The notes beneath the pieces were generated by a model. The model was not told the DNA's origin. It made no database searches and saw only the letters and a list, made by a program, of their open reading frames with translations. This document shows, piece by piece, positions 1 to 5,645 of a DNA stretch of 6,754 nt. The position numbers and the translations under genes are program-made. Positions within the stretch are counted from its first letter, which is position 1. Every line of letters starts with the position of its first letter. The stretch is from Coriobacteriia bacterium (GTDB lineage: Bacteria; Actinomycetota; Coriobacteriia; Coriobacteriales; QAMH01). The stretch spans positions 1-6,754 of the forward strand of contig CAAEKX010000412.1 of the NCBI GenBank assembly GCA_900756605.1, read 5' to 3'.

Positions 1-1203
1 GAGCCCATCCAGACGCCGGTTTTCGAGAGTACCGAGCTCTTCACGCGCAGCGTGGGAGAGACGAGTGACGTTGCCAGCAAGGAGCTCTTCTCGGTACGGT
101 CGATGGGAGCCATGCAGGCAATGCGCGAGGGCACCACGCTCAAGAGCGATCAGGTCCTCTCGCTGCGTCCCGAGGGCACGGCGGGTGTCGTGCGTGCCAT
201 CGCCGAGCACGCCCTCGTGCCGCAAGGCGCGGCTCCGGCAAAGCTCTGGTATGCAGGGCCGATGTTTCGCGCCGAGCGTCCGCAGAAGGGACGTTATCGC
301 GAATTCAGGCAGGTGGGTGTCGAGTGCCTCGGCGCCACCGAGCCAATTGCCGATGCCGAGATGATCATCATGTGCATGCGCTTTTTCGCCGCGCTCGGCA
401 TCCCCGCCGAGCAGATGACGCTGCTCATCAACTCGATGGGTGACGAATCGTGTCGCCCCGCTTACACGCAGGCGGTGCGCGATTACGAGGCCGAGCATGC
501 CGACGAGCTCTGCGATGAGTGCAAGCGTCGCATCGACGCCAATCCGCTGCGTTCCTTCGACTGCAAGAACGAGGCATGCAAGCGCGTCATGGACGATGCC
601 CCGCGCTTTTCGGACTACCTGTGCGAAAGCTGCTCCGATCGCTTCGAGCAGGTCAAGTCGTGCTTGAGTGCCGCCGGTATCTCGTACGTGGAGGATCCCC
701 GTCTCGTTCGCGGCTTCGACTATTACACGGGTACCGTCTTCGAGGTGCAGGTTACGGCTGGCCTGGGAACGCAGACCGCCATCGGTGGCGGTGGTCACTA
801 CGATAAGCTCATGGGCGAGATTTCGGGCAAGGACCTGCCGGGTCTCGGCTTTGCCGTTGGCTTCGAGCGCATCCTGCTCGTACTTGACGAGCTCGGCATC
901 GACCTTGCGCCCGAGAGTCGTCCCTTCGTCTACGTTGCGCTCGCAGACGCCGCACTTGCCGAGGACGCCTTCGCCATCGTGCAGACCCTACGTGATGCGG
1001 GTATCGCCGCGCAGATGGACATGCAAGGCCGTTCGCTCAAGTCGCAATTCAAGGTCGCCGGCAAGACGCAGGCGGCTTACGTGCTCGTCATCGGTCCCGA
1101 CGAGCTTGCTTCCGGTACGTGCGTGGCACGCAACATGAGCACACACGAGGAGACGCCCGTATCACTCGATACCATTGCCGAGGATATGGCGCGTTTGCTC
1201 TAG
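1..1203 (+). CDS. hisS: Histidyl-tRNA synthetase (HisRS), 5' end missing
   Basis: Class II aminoacyl-tRNA synthetase that attaches histidine to tRNA-His using ATP, in the cytoplasm. The frame is open from base 1, so the start lies outside the window; 400 residues are visible, and with a usual length near 420-430 roughly 20-40 N-terminal residues are missing. Visible landmarks, numbered from the first codon: end of motif 1 (TPVFESTELFTRSVGE, residues 5-20), LSLRPEGTAG, motif 2 (FRAERPQKGRYREFRQ from residue 89), the histidine-specific LVRGFDYYTGTVFE (235-248) with the catalytic-loop Arg237, a GGGGHYDKL segment (262-270), and motif 3 GLGFAVGFERI. The last ~95 residues form the anticodon-binding domain, including QGRSLKSQFKVAG. 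Three cysteine pairs (171/174, 188/193, 208/211) lie between motif 2 and the histidine motif. An internal GTG at 52 is not the start, because conserved sequence precedes it. Identity is near certain. Confidence 0.97.
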   Translation, partial: EPIQTPVFESTELFTRSVGETSDVASKELFSVRSMGAMQAMREGTTLKSDQVLSLRPEGTAGVVRAIAEHALVPQGAAPAKLWYAGPMFRAERPQKGRYREFRQVGVECLGATEPIADAEMIIMCMRFFAALGIPAEQMTLLINSMGDESCRPAYTQAVRDYEAEHADELCDECKRRIDANPLRSFDCKNEACKRVMDDAPRFSDYLCESCSDRFEQVKSCLSAAGISYVEDPRLVRGFDYYTGTVFEVQVTAGLGTQTAIGGGGHYDKLMGEISGKDLPGLGFAVGFERILLVLDELGIDLAPESRPFVYVALADAALAEDAFAIVQTLRDAGIAAQMDMQGRSLKSQFKVAGKTQAAYVLVIGPDELASGTCVARNMSTHEETPVSLDTIAEDMARLL

Positions 1204-1211
1204 GTACGCTT

Positions 1212-1247
1212 GGCGAAATGCCCCTCGCGCGGGCTTGTCGCTTGTTT
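1212..1247 (+). terminator. Weak candidate terminator after hisS
   Basis: An interrupted stem starts nine bases past the hisS stop. GGCGA (1212-1216) can pair with TCGCT (1238-1242, one G-U), and inside it GCCC (1220-1223) pairs with GGGC (1231-1234), separated by a 3x3 internal loop. A broken T-rich run (TTGTTT, 1242-1247) follows. The stem is imperfect and the T-tract overlaps it, so read-through from hisS into aspS remains quite possible. Confidence 0.3.
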
Positions 1248-1270
1248 CATAATAGCTACCTTGTGATAAG
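1242..1270 (+). promoter_or_regulatory. Candidate promoter for aspS
   Basis: In the gap between hisS and aspS, TTGTTT (1242-1247) and GATAAG (1265-1270) are separated by 17 bases and match the sigma-70 type -35 and -10 consensus at 3 and 4 positions. A second possible -10, CATAAT (1248-1253), has no good -35 at the right distance. The region is clearly more AT-rich than the coding DNA around it. This rests on similarity to consensus only. Confidence 0.35.
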
Positions 1271-1312
1271 GAAAGGCGCGGTCCTCCACTGTCTATGGCG
1301 GATCGCATGATG

Positions 1313-1320
1313 AAGGAGGG
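1313..1320 (+). promoter_or_regulatory. Shine-Dalgarno site fixing the aspS GTG start
   Basis: AAGGAGGG lies six bases before GTG 1327, the strongest ribosome binding site in the window. It can pair with GTCCTCC at 1281-1287 (seven pairs including one G-U), which could hide the site when the leader RNA folds. Confidence 0.8.
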
Positions 1321-1326
1321 CATACA

Positions 1327-3114
1327 GTGCCTGAGGATTTTGCAAACGAGTACTCCATGCACACGCATACCTGTGGCGAGCTGCGTCGCGAGGATATCGG
1401 CCAGACGGTGACGCTTACCGGCTGGGTTGCCCGCAGGCGTGACCACGGCGGTCTCATCTTCGTCGATTTGCGCGACCGTACGGGCATTACGCAGGTCGTT
1501 TTCGATCCCGATACCGCCAAGGATTGCTTCGAGCTGGGCGAGAGGATGCGTCCCGAGTGGGCCATCGAGATTACCGGTTTCGTGCGCGAGCGCCCCGAAG
1601 ACACTGCCAATCCCGATTTGCCCACGGGCGAGATCGACGTGGTCGTGAACGAGTGCACGATCCTCAACGAGTCTGCCACGCCGCCCTTCCCGCTCGACGA
1701 CGATATCGACACCGACGAGCTCACGCGCATGAAGTGGCGCTATCTCGACATGCGACGCACGCCCGTTGCCGAGGCCCTGCGTCTGCGCGACACCGTCACC
1801 TGGTCGATTCGCAACGCCCTGCATGAGCGCCTCTTCATCGAGGTCGAGACCCCGATTCTCGGCAAGTCCACCCCCGAGGGTGCGCGCGACTTCATCGTGC
1901 CATCGCGCACCAATCCCGGTCACTTCTATGCGTTGCCCCAATCGCCGCAGCTCTTCAAGCAGCTCACGCAGATTGGCGGCATCGAGCGCTATTACCAGGT
2001 CGCGCGTTGCTTCCGTGACGAAGACCTGCGCGCCGACCGTCAGCCCGAGTTCACCCAGGTCGACATCGAGATGTCCTTCGTCACCGAAGACGACGTCATG
2101 AACATGATGGAAGACGTGCTCGCCGAGGTCTTCAAGGCTGTCGGGATCGACGACGTGAGCTTCCCGCTCGATCGCGTGCCCTACGCCGAGGCCATGGCCC
2201 GTTATGGCACCGACCGCCCGGACCGCCGTTTTGGCATGGAGCTCGTCGACATCTCCGATATCGTCAAGGACTGCGGCTTCAAGGTCTTTTCCGGCGCGCT
2301 CGCCAATGGCGGCGTCGTCAAGGCCATCAATGCCAAGGGCGCGGGCGATTGGCCGCGCGCGCAAATCGACAAGCTGGGCGATCTGGCTCTCGAGTGGGGC
2401 GCCAAGGGCATGGCCTGGATTCAATTCCGCAGCGAGGGCAAGGTCAACAGCCCCATCACCAAGTTCTTCACCGAAGATGAGATCGAGGCGATCAAGACGG
2501 CGCTCGACGTCGAGCCGGGCGACCTCGTCATGTTCGGTGCCGATAGCACGAGCGTCGTCAACGAGGTTCTGGGCAACATGCGTCTGCACATGGCCCATGC
2601 CATGAACCTCGTCGAGCCGGGCACGCATGACCTGTGCTGGGTCGTGAACTTCCCGATGTTCCGCTACGACGAGGACGAGAAGCGCTACGCCGCCGAGCAT
2701 CATCCGTTCACGCGCGTGCGCGACGAGGACCTCGACAAGATCGAGAGCGATCCGCTTGCCTGCGGAAGCTACTCCTACGACATCGTCATGGACGGCTTCG
2801 AGATGGGTGGCGGCACGATTCGTATCCACCAGCCCGAGTTGCAGCGCCGCATTCTGCGCCAGATTGGCATGAGCGACGAGCAGATCGACGAGCAATTCGG
2901 ATTCCTCATCACGGCGCTTGGCTTCGGCGCGCCTCCTCACGGCGGCATCGCGCTTGGCCTTGACCGCCTGGTCATGCTCATCGGCGGCTATGCTTCCATT
3001 CGCGATGTCATCGCCTTTCCCAAGACGAGCTCGGGTGCCGATCCGATGACGGGCGCACCCGGCGAGGTGAGCCGTTGCCAGCTCAAGGAAGCCAACATCA
3101 GCATCAATCTCTAG
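1327..3114 (+). CDS. aspS: Aspartyl-tRNA synthetase (AspRS), bacterial type
   Basis: Class IIb aminoacyl-tRNA synthetase charging tRNA-Asp with aspartate in the cytoplasm. It is 595 residues long, normal for the bacterial form that carries a GAD insertion. In order: N-terminal OB-fold anticodon domain (about 15-110, with GWVARRRDHGGLIFVDLRDR); motif 1 region FIEVETPILGKSTPEGARDF from residue 170; YALPQSPQLFKQ; motif 2 CFRDEDLRADRQPEFTQVDI with Phe229; the GAD insertion at roughly 290-430; HHPFTRVRDEDLD; and motif 3 GGIALGLDRL with Arg547. The GTG start at 1327 is chosen because AAGGAGGG (1313-1320) sits six bases upstream. The ATG at 1357, nearer where many homologues begin, has no comparable site. 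His40 in RRRDHGG resembles AspRS enzymes that also charge tRNA-Asn. The gene lies 123 bases after hisS and ends just before a strong terminator. Confidence 0.97.
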   Translation: MPEDFANEYSMHTHTCGELRREDIGQTVTLTGWVARRRDHGGLIFVDLRDRTGITQVVFDPDTAKDCFELGERMRPEWAIEITGFVRERPEDTANPDLPTGEIDVVVNECTILNESATPPFPLDDDIDTDELTRMKWRYLDMRRTPVAEALRLRDTVTWSIRNALHERLFIEVETPILGKSTPEGARDFIVPSRTNPGHFYALPQSPQLFKQLTQIGGIERYYQVARCFRDEDLRADRQPEFTQVDIEMSFVTEDDVMNMMEDVLAEVFKAVGIDDVSFPLDRVPYAEAMARYGTDRPDRRFGMELVDISDIVKDCGFKVFSGALANGGVVKAINAKGAGDWPRAQIDKLGDLALEWGAKGMAWIQFRSEGKVNSPITKFFTEDEIEAIKTALDVEPGDLVMFGADSTSVVNEVLGNMRLHMAHAMNLVEPGTHDLCWVVNFPMFRYDEDEKRYAAEHHPFTRVRDEDLDKIESDPLACGSYSYDIVMDGFEMGGGTIRIHQPELQRRILRQIGMSDEQIDEQFGFLITALGFGAPPHGGIALGLDRLVMLIGGYASIRDVIAFPKTSSGADPMTGAPGEVSRCQLKEANISINL

Positions 3115-3129
3115 TTTTCGCTTTCACAT

Positions 3130-3175
3130 CGAGGACGCCCCGGACTCACATTGCTCCGGGGCGTCTTCGTGTTTT
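3130..3175 (+). terminator. Intrinsic terminator after aspS
   Basis: A 15-bp stem (3130-3144 with 3155-3169, one G-U pair) contains an 11-bp perfect core, GACGCCCCGGA against TCCGGGGCGTC, with a 10-base loop. It is followed by TGTTTT (3170-3175). It starts 16 bases past the aspS stop, as expected for a rho-independent terminator. The opposite strand has no T-run after the stem, so it works in one direction only. Confidence 0.9.
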
Positions 3176-3234
3176 AGTGACGTCTGGGATTTGACCCCGT
3201 GGCGATGATTGTCCACCTGCCTTGGCTACGCTTT

Positions 3235-3284
3235 TTGCCGCTGACGGCTGTGCCGTATTTGCACGGGGTGTCCGTTTGCGGCAA
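3235..3284 (+). repeat. Three-way-junction-like set of inverted repeats
   Basis: An outer stem TTGCCGC (3235-3241) with GCGGCAA (3278-3284) encloses two small hairpins: ACGGC-TGT-GCCGT (3244-3256) and ACGGG-GTG-TCCGT (3263-3275, one G-U). As RNA this would fold into a three-way junction directly abutting the palindrome at 3285-3306. An alternative 8-bp pairing, ACCCCGTG (3194-3201) with CACGGGGT (3262-3269), would exclude the second inner hairpin. Whether the segment is transcribed is unknown. Confidence 0.5.
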
Positions 3285-3306
3285 CAGCGGCATCGTGATG
3301 CCGCTG
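3285..3306. repeat. 22-base near-perfect palindrome
   Basis: CAGCGGCATC (3285-3294) and GATGCCGCTG (3297-3306) are exact reverse complements separated by only GT. The short centre suits a protein-binding dyad in DNA, or an RNA hairpin with a 4-base loop once the closing pair opens. No T-run follows, so it is not an intrinsic terminator. The right arm shares TGCCGCTGA with 3236-3244, so the left arm CAGCGGCA can pair with either copy. Confidence 0.6.
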
Positions 3307-3432
3307 AGCGGGTGCGATGTTCACGATTCCCCTTGAACCTCAAATCTTTATCCGAAAATCAGAATAAATCATTGTTCACGTTGCTGCTAAGGTGTGCCTG
3401 CTTTTATTGGATGCCAAGTAAAGGAGTACATT

Positions 3433-3603
3433 ATGGCTTGCAATCACACCTATCGCGACTACACCAAGATGACCGTCGAGGAGATGGTTTCCTACATCGC
3501 CCAGGACGGCAAGATTCAGAGCACCTTCTCCGAGGACAACTATCGTGACGGTGCGCTGGCTTGCTCCGTGCGTGGTGCCTTCGTGGGCAACGAGGAGCGA
3601 TAA
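3433..3603 (+). CDS. Small protein of unknown function, 56 residues
   Basis: I do not recognise this protein. The ATG at 3433 has TAAAGGAG (3419-3426) six bases upstream, a strong Shine-Dalgarno site, and was preferred over an in-frame GTG at 3394 without one. Codon choice matches the surrounding housekeeping genes (mostly C or G in third position, such as AAC, TAC, ATC, GAG), which argues for a real and perhaps well-expressed protein. It begins MACNHTYRDYTKMTVEEMV, has two cysteines (3 and 44), repeats YRD at 7-9 and 37-39, and lacks proline and tryptophan. There is no signal peptide or membrane segment, so it is probably a soluble cytoplasmic protein. It stands alone between the aspS terminator and its own terminator at 3670-3699, which suggests a single-gene transcript. 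A function cannot be assigned from the sequence. Confidence 0.8.
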   Translation: MACNHTYRDYTKMTVEEMVSYIAQDGKIQSTFSEDNYRDGALACSVRGAFVGNEER

Positions 3604-3669
3604 GCGCGTTTCGAAGGCAAACGGATTCTTGTGTCGAAGGTCTGGATTCGGCACTGAAGCCGTGGGAGA

Positions 3670-3699
3670 GGGGCAGATGCATTGCATCTGCCCCTTTTT
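3670..3699 (+). terminator. Intrinsic terminator after the small gene
   Basis: A perfect 11-bp stem, GGGGCAGATGC (3670-3680) with GCATCTGCCCC (3684-3694), has an ATT loop and is followed directly by five T residues (3695-3699). It lies 66 bases past the small gene's stop and 87 bases before proS, separating the two transcripts unless some read-through occurs. Confidence 0.93.
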
Positions 3700-3734
3700 G
3701 CGTGGATATGGCTTTCATTGCAGTTGTGCCTACG

Positions 3735-3743
3735 TGGTACCAT
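3735..3743 (+). promoter_or_regulatory. Candidate extended -10 promoter for proS
   Basis: TGGTACCAT combines a TGn element with TACCAT, matching four of six -10 positions. It lies 43 bases before the proS start and after the upstream terminator, where a promoter is needed. The possible -35 hexamers, TTTCAT (3713-3718) and TTGCAG (3718-3723), are spaced 19 and 14 bases away, neither ideal. No T-box leader features were seen. Confidence 0.3.
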
Positions 3744-3786
3744 GTGCGACATATGTTTCGAGCACGAGCGCAAGCGAGGATACAAC

Positions 3787-5523
3787 ATGAGCATCATGCG
3801 TATGAGCAAGACCTATTGTCCGACGTTGAAGGAAGATCCTGCCGGAGCAGATATCGCAAGCCACAAGCTATTGCTTCGTGCGGGCATGATTCGTCAGATG
3901 GGATCGGGTACCTACACCTTCTTGCCGTTGGGCATGACCGTGCTCAACAAGGTTCAAGATATCGTGCGCGAGGAGATGAACGCGACAGGTGCCCAGGAGA
4001 TCCTCATGCCCATTTTGCAGCCTGCCGAGCTCTGGCACGAGTCGGGACGCTGGGATGATTACGGTCCCGAGCTCATGCGCCTCAATGACCGCCACGAGCG
4101 TGAGCTCTGCCTCGGCCCCACGCACGAGGAGCTCATCACGAGCCTCGTGCGCGACGAGCTGCGCAGCTACAAGGACCTTCCTTGCACGCTGTGGCAGATG
4201 CAAGTGAAGTTCCGCGACGAGATGCGCCCGCGCTTCGGCCTGTTCAGGACGCGCGAGTTCGTGATGAAGGACGCCTACAGCTTCAATGCCGACGAGGAAT
4301 CACTTGACGAGAGCTATCGCGATATGGAAGTTGCCTACGCGCGCGTGTGCGAGCGGCTCGGTCTCGAGTATCGCATGGTCGAGGCGGATTCCGGCCAGAT
4401 TGGCGGTTCGGAGACCTGCGAATTCATGGCACTTGCCGATGCCGGAGAGTCAGACCTCGTGCACTGCACCTGTGGCTTTGCGGCCGATGCCGAGGCGGCA
4501 AACGTCGGCGTGACGATGGCGCTTGGCGAGGAGCGTGCGCTCGAGAAGATAGCCACGCCGGGTGTTCACACCATCGCCGACCTTGCGGCCTTCCTCGACG
4601 TGCCCGAGAACGCGACCGTGAAGGCCCTGTCGGGTACGGGCGATGACGGCAGGATCTACGCCCTGTTCATCCCCGGCGATCACGAGCTCAACGACATCAA
4701 GGCCGAAAAGGCCATCGATGGTTGGCGTCTGCTCACGGACGAGGAGATGCTCGATGCGGGTCTGCACAAGGGCTCGATGGGTCCGGTCGACCTGCCCGAT
4801 GGCGTTGTCTGCATCTGCGATGCCGCGCTCGAGGGCACGCATGCCTGGGCCGTCGGCGCCAACGAGGATGGCTATCATTTCCTGGGTGCCGAGCCTGGTC
4901 GCGACTTCACGCCCGATGCCTGGGTCGACCTCGTGCTCGCCAAGCCGGGTGACCTGTGCCCCGCTTGCGGCAAGGTGCTCTCGGGTTCTCGTGGCATCGA
5001 GGTAAGCCAGGTCTTCAAACTTGGCACGAAGTACTCAGAGGCCATGAACGCCACATATATGGATGCCGATGGTGTCGAGAAGCCCTACGTCATGGGTTGC
5101 TACGGCATTGGCGTGACACGCTCGATGGCGGCTGTCGTCGAGCAACGCAACGACGAGAACGGCATGTATTGGCCCGCGAGCATCGCACCTGCCCATGTCT
5201 GCGTGATCCCCTTGCAGATGGGCGACGACCTTGTCGAGCCGCTTGCGTCCAAGCTCGCCGACGAACTCGAGGCGGCGGGTATCGAAATCGCCCTTGACGA
5301 CCGTGACGAGCGCGCCGGAGTCAAGTTCGCCGATGCCGACCTTATCGGCTGGCCATATCAGCTGATCATTGGCAAACGCGGTGCACAAAACGATATCGTG
5401 GAGTTCAAGGACCGCGCGACGGGCGAGAAGGTTGAGCTTGACACGAGCGAGGCCGTCTCGCACATCATACGCACGGTGCACGATGCTCTCGCCGCTCTCG
5501 AACCCGTGACCACCTCGATGTAG
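3787..5523 (+). CDS. proS: Prolyl-tRNA synthetase (ProRS), bacterial type with editing domain
   Basis: Class II aminoacyl-tRNA synthetase charging tRNA-Pro in the cytoplasm; enzymes with this architecture also hydrolyse mischarged Ala-tRNA-Pro. It has 578 residues, close to the E. coli enzyme. Seen in order: N-terminal TLKEDPAGADIASHKLLLRAG; motif 1 region ending MPILQPAELWHESGRW; GPTHEE (110-115); motif 2 FRDEMRPRFGLFRTREF from residue 142; the editing insertion at about 225-400, with Lys279 in NATVKAL at the position of the known editing lysine, and GDHELNDIKAEK; motif 3 GCYGIGVTR (437-445); and a C-terminal anticodon-binding domain from about 469. HCTC (226-229) and CPACG (391-395) bracket the insertion and may bind zinc. 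The ATG at 3787 is chosen for GAGGA (3776-3780) six bases upstream; ATGs at 3796 and 3802 are poorer. The gene lies between a terminator and the rpsP leader. Confidence 0.97.
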   Translation: MSIMRMSKTYCPTLKEDPAGADIASHKLLLRAGMIRQMGSGTYTFLPLGMTVLNKVQDIVREEMNATGAQEILMPILQPAELWHESGRWDDYGPELMRLNDRHERELCLGPTHEELITSLVRDELRSYKDLPCTLWQMQVKFRDEMRPRFGLFRTREFVMKDAYSFNADEESLDESYRDMEVAYARVCERLGLEYRMVEADSGQIGGSETCEFMALADAGESDLVHCTCGFAADAEAANVGVTMALGEERALEKIATPGVHTIADLAAFLDVPENATVKALSGTGDDGRIYALFIPGDHELNDIKAEKAIDGWRLLTDEEMLDAGLHKGSMGPVDLPDGVVCICDAALEGTHAWAVGANEDGYHFLGAEPGRDFTPDAWVDLVLAKPGDLCPACGKVLSGSRGIEVSQVFKLGTKYSEAMNATYMDADGVEKPYVMGCYGIGVTRSMAAVVEQRNDENGMYWPASIAPAHVCVIPLQMGDDLVEPLASKLADELEAAGIEIALDDRDERAGVKFADADLIGWPYQLIIGKRGAQNDIVEFKDRATGEKVELDTSEAVSHIIRTVHDALAALEPVTTSM

Positions 5524-5533
5524 AAAAAACCTA

Positions 5534-5561
5534 TTCCATCGCGCGGAGTTTGCGTTACAAT
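5534..5561 (+). promoter_or_regulatory. Likely promoter of the rpsP operon
   Basis: TACAAT (5556-5561) matches five of six -10 positions. TTCCAT (5534-5539), a weak -35, lies 16 bases upstream. Initiation would fall near 5568, giving a leader of roughly 80 bases before rpsP. No terminator separates proS from this point, so proS transcripts may also read into the operon. Confidence 0.5.
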
Positions 5562-5571
5562 GTCGGTTCGT

Positions 5572-5590
5572 GCGCGACCCGTCATCGCGC
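5572..5590 (+). promoter_or_regulatory. Small hairpin at the start of the rpsP leader
   Basis: GCGCGA (5572-5577) and TCGCGC (5585-5590) are exact complements around a 7-base loop. It would sit close to the 5' end of a transcript starting near 5568, where it could stabilise the RNA or form part of a larger leader fold. Confidence 0.4.
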
Positions 5591-5596
5591 CAGGTC

Positions 5597-5635
5597 TCAA
5601 TTTCACGCCTGCAATGGGTGCAGGCGATAGATTGA
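5597..5635 (+). promoter_or_regulatory. Leader hairpin abutting the rpsP Shine-Dalgarno site
   Basis: An upper stem of 8 perfect pairs (CGCCTGCA 5606-5613 with TGCAGGCG 5619-5626, loop ATGGG) is stacked across a 2x2 internal loop on a lower stem of 7 pairs (TCAATTT 5597-5603 with AGATTGA 5629-5635, one G-U). The lower stem takes in the first A of AAGGAG (5635-5640). No T-tract follows, so it is not a terminator. Its position suits translational control of a ribosomal protein operon, which is inference. Confidence 0.55.
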
Positions 5636-5645
5636 AGGAGAAGTT

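Larger units (their letters stand above)
3176..3432. other. Gap of 257 bases with nested inverted repeats
   Basis: No convincing gene lies here; short open frames on both strands lack ribosome binding sites and have compositions unlike the neighbours. The left half (3194-3306) is GC-rich and full of complementary segments listed as separate entries. The right half (3333-3412) is AT-rich and probably holds the promoter of the small gene at 3433, although no textbook -35/-10 pair stands out. TTGAAC at 3333 and an extended -10-like TGCTAAGGT at 3385-3393 are weak candidates. The octamer TGTTCACG occurs twice, at 3318-3325 and 3373-3380. Confidence 0.6.

Noticed and set aside
1204..1326. T-box leader upstream of aspS or proS
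   Set aside because: Neither gap contains the conserved T-box sequence or a specifier stem, and both are too short for a typical T-box.
1162..2940. Long open frame on the minus strand across aspS (592 codons)
   Set aside because: It is antisense to a certain AspRS gene. The biased codon use of GC-rich genes removes stops on the opposite strand, and the translation has no recognisable domain.
3186..3201. tRNA-like T-arm remnant on the minus strand (GGGGTCAAATCCC)
   Set aside because: Only three stem pairs form, the loop lacks the usual TTC, and no acceptor, anticodon or D-arm can be found around it.
3146..3343. Minus-strand frame of 65 codons in the aspS-small gene gap
   Set aside because: It has a very basic, Arg-rich composition, no ribosome binding site, and overlaps the aspS terminator and the inverted repeats.
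3318..3380. Repeated octamer TGTTCACG (3318-3325 and 3373-3380) as a paired operator
   Set aside because: One repeated 8-mer in a gap of this size is expected by chance fairly often, and there is no dyad or regular spacing.
3433..3699. Small frame plus terminator as a proline-sensing attenuator for proS
   Set aside because: The frame has no proline codon, its stop is 66 bases before the stem, and no competing antiterminator stem was seen.
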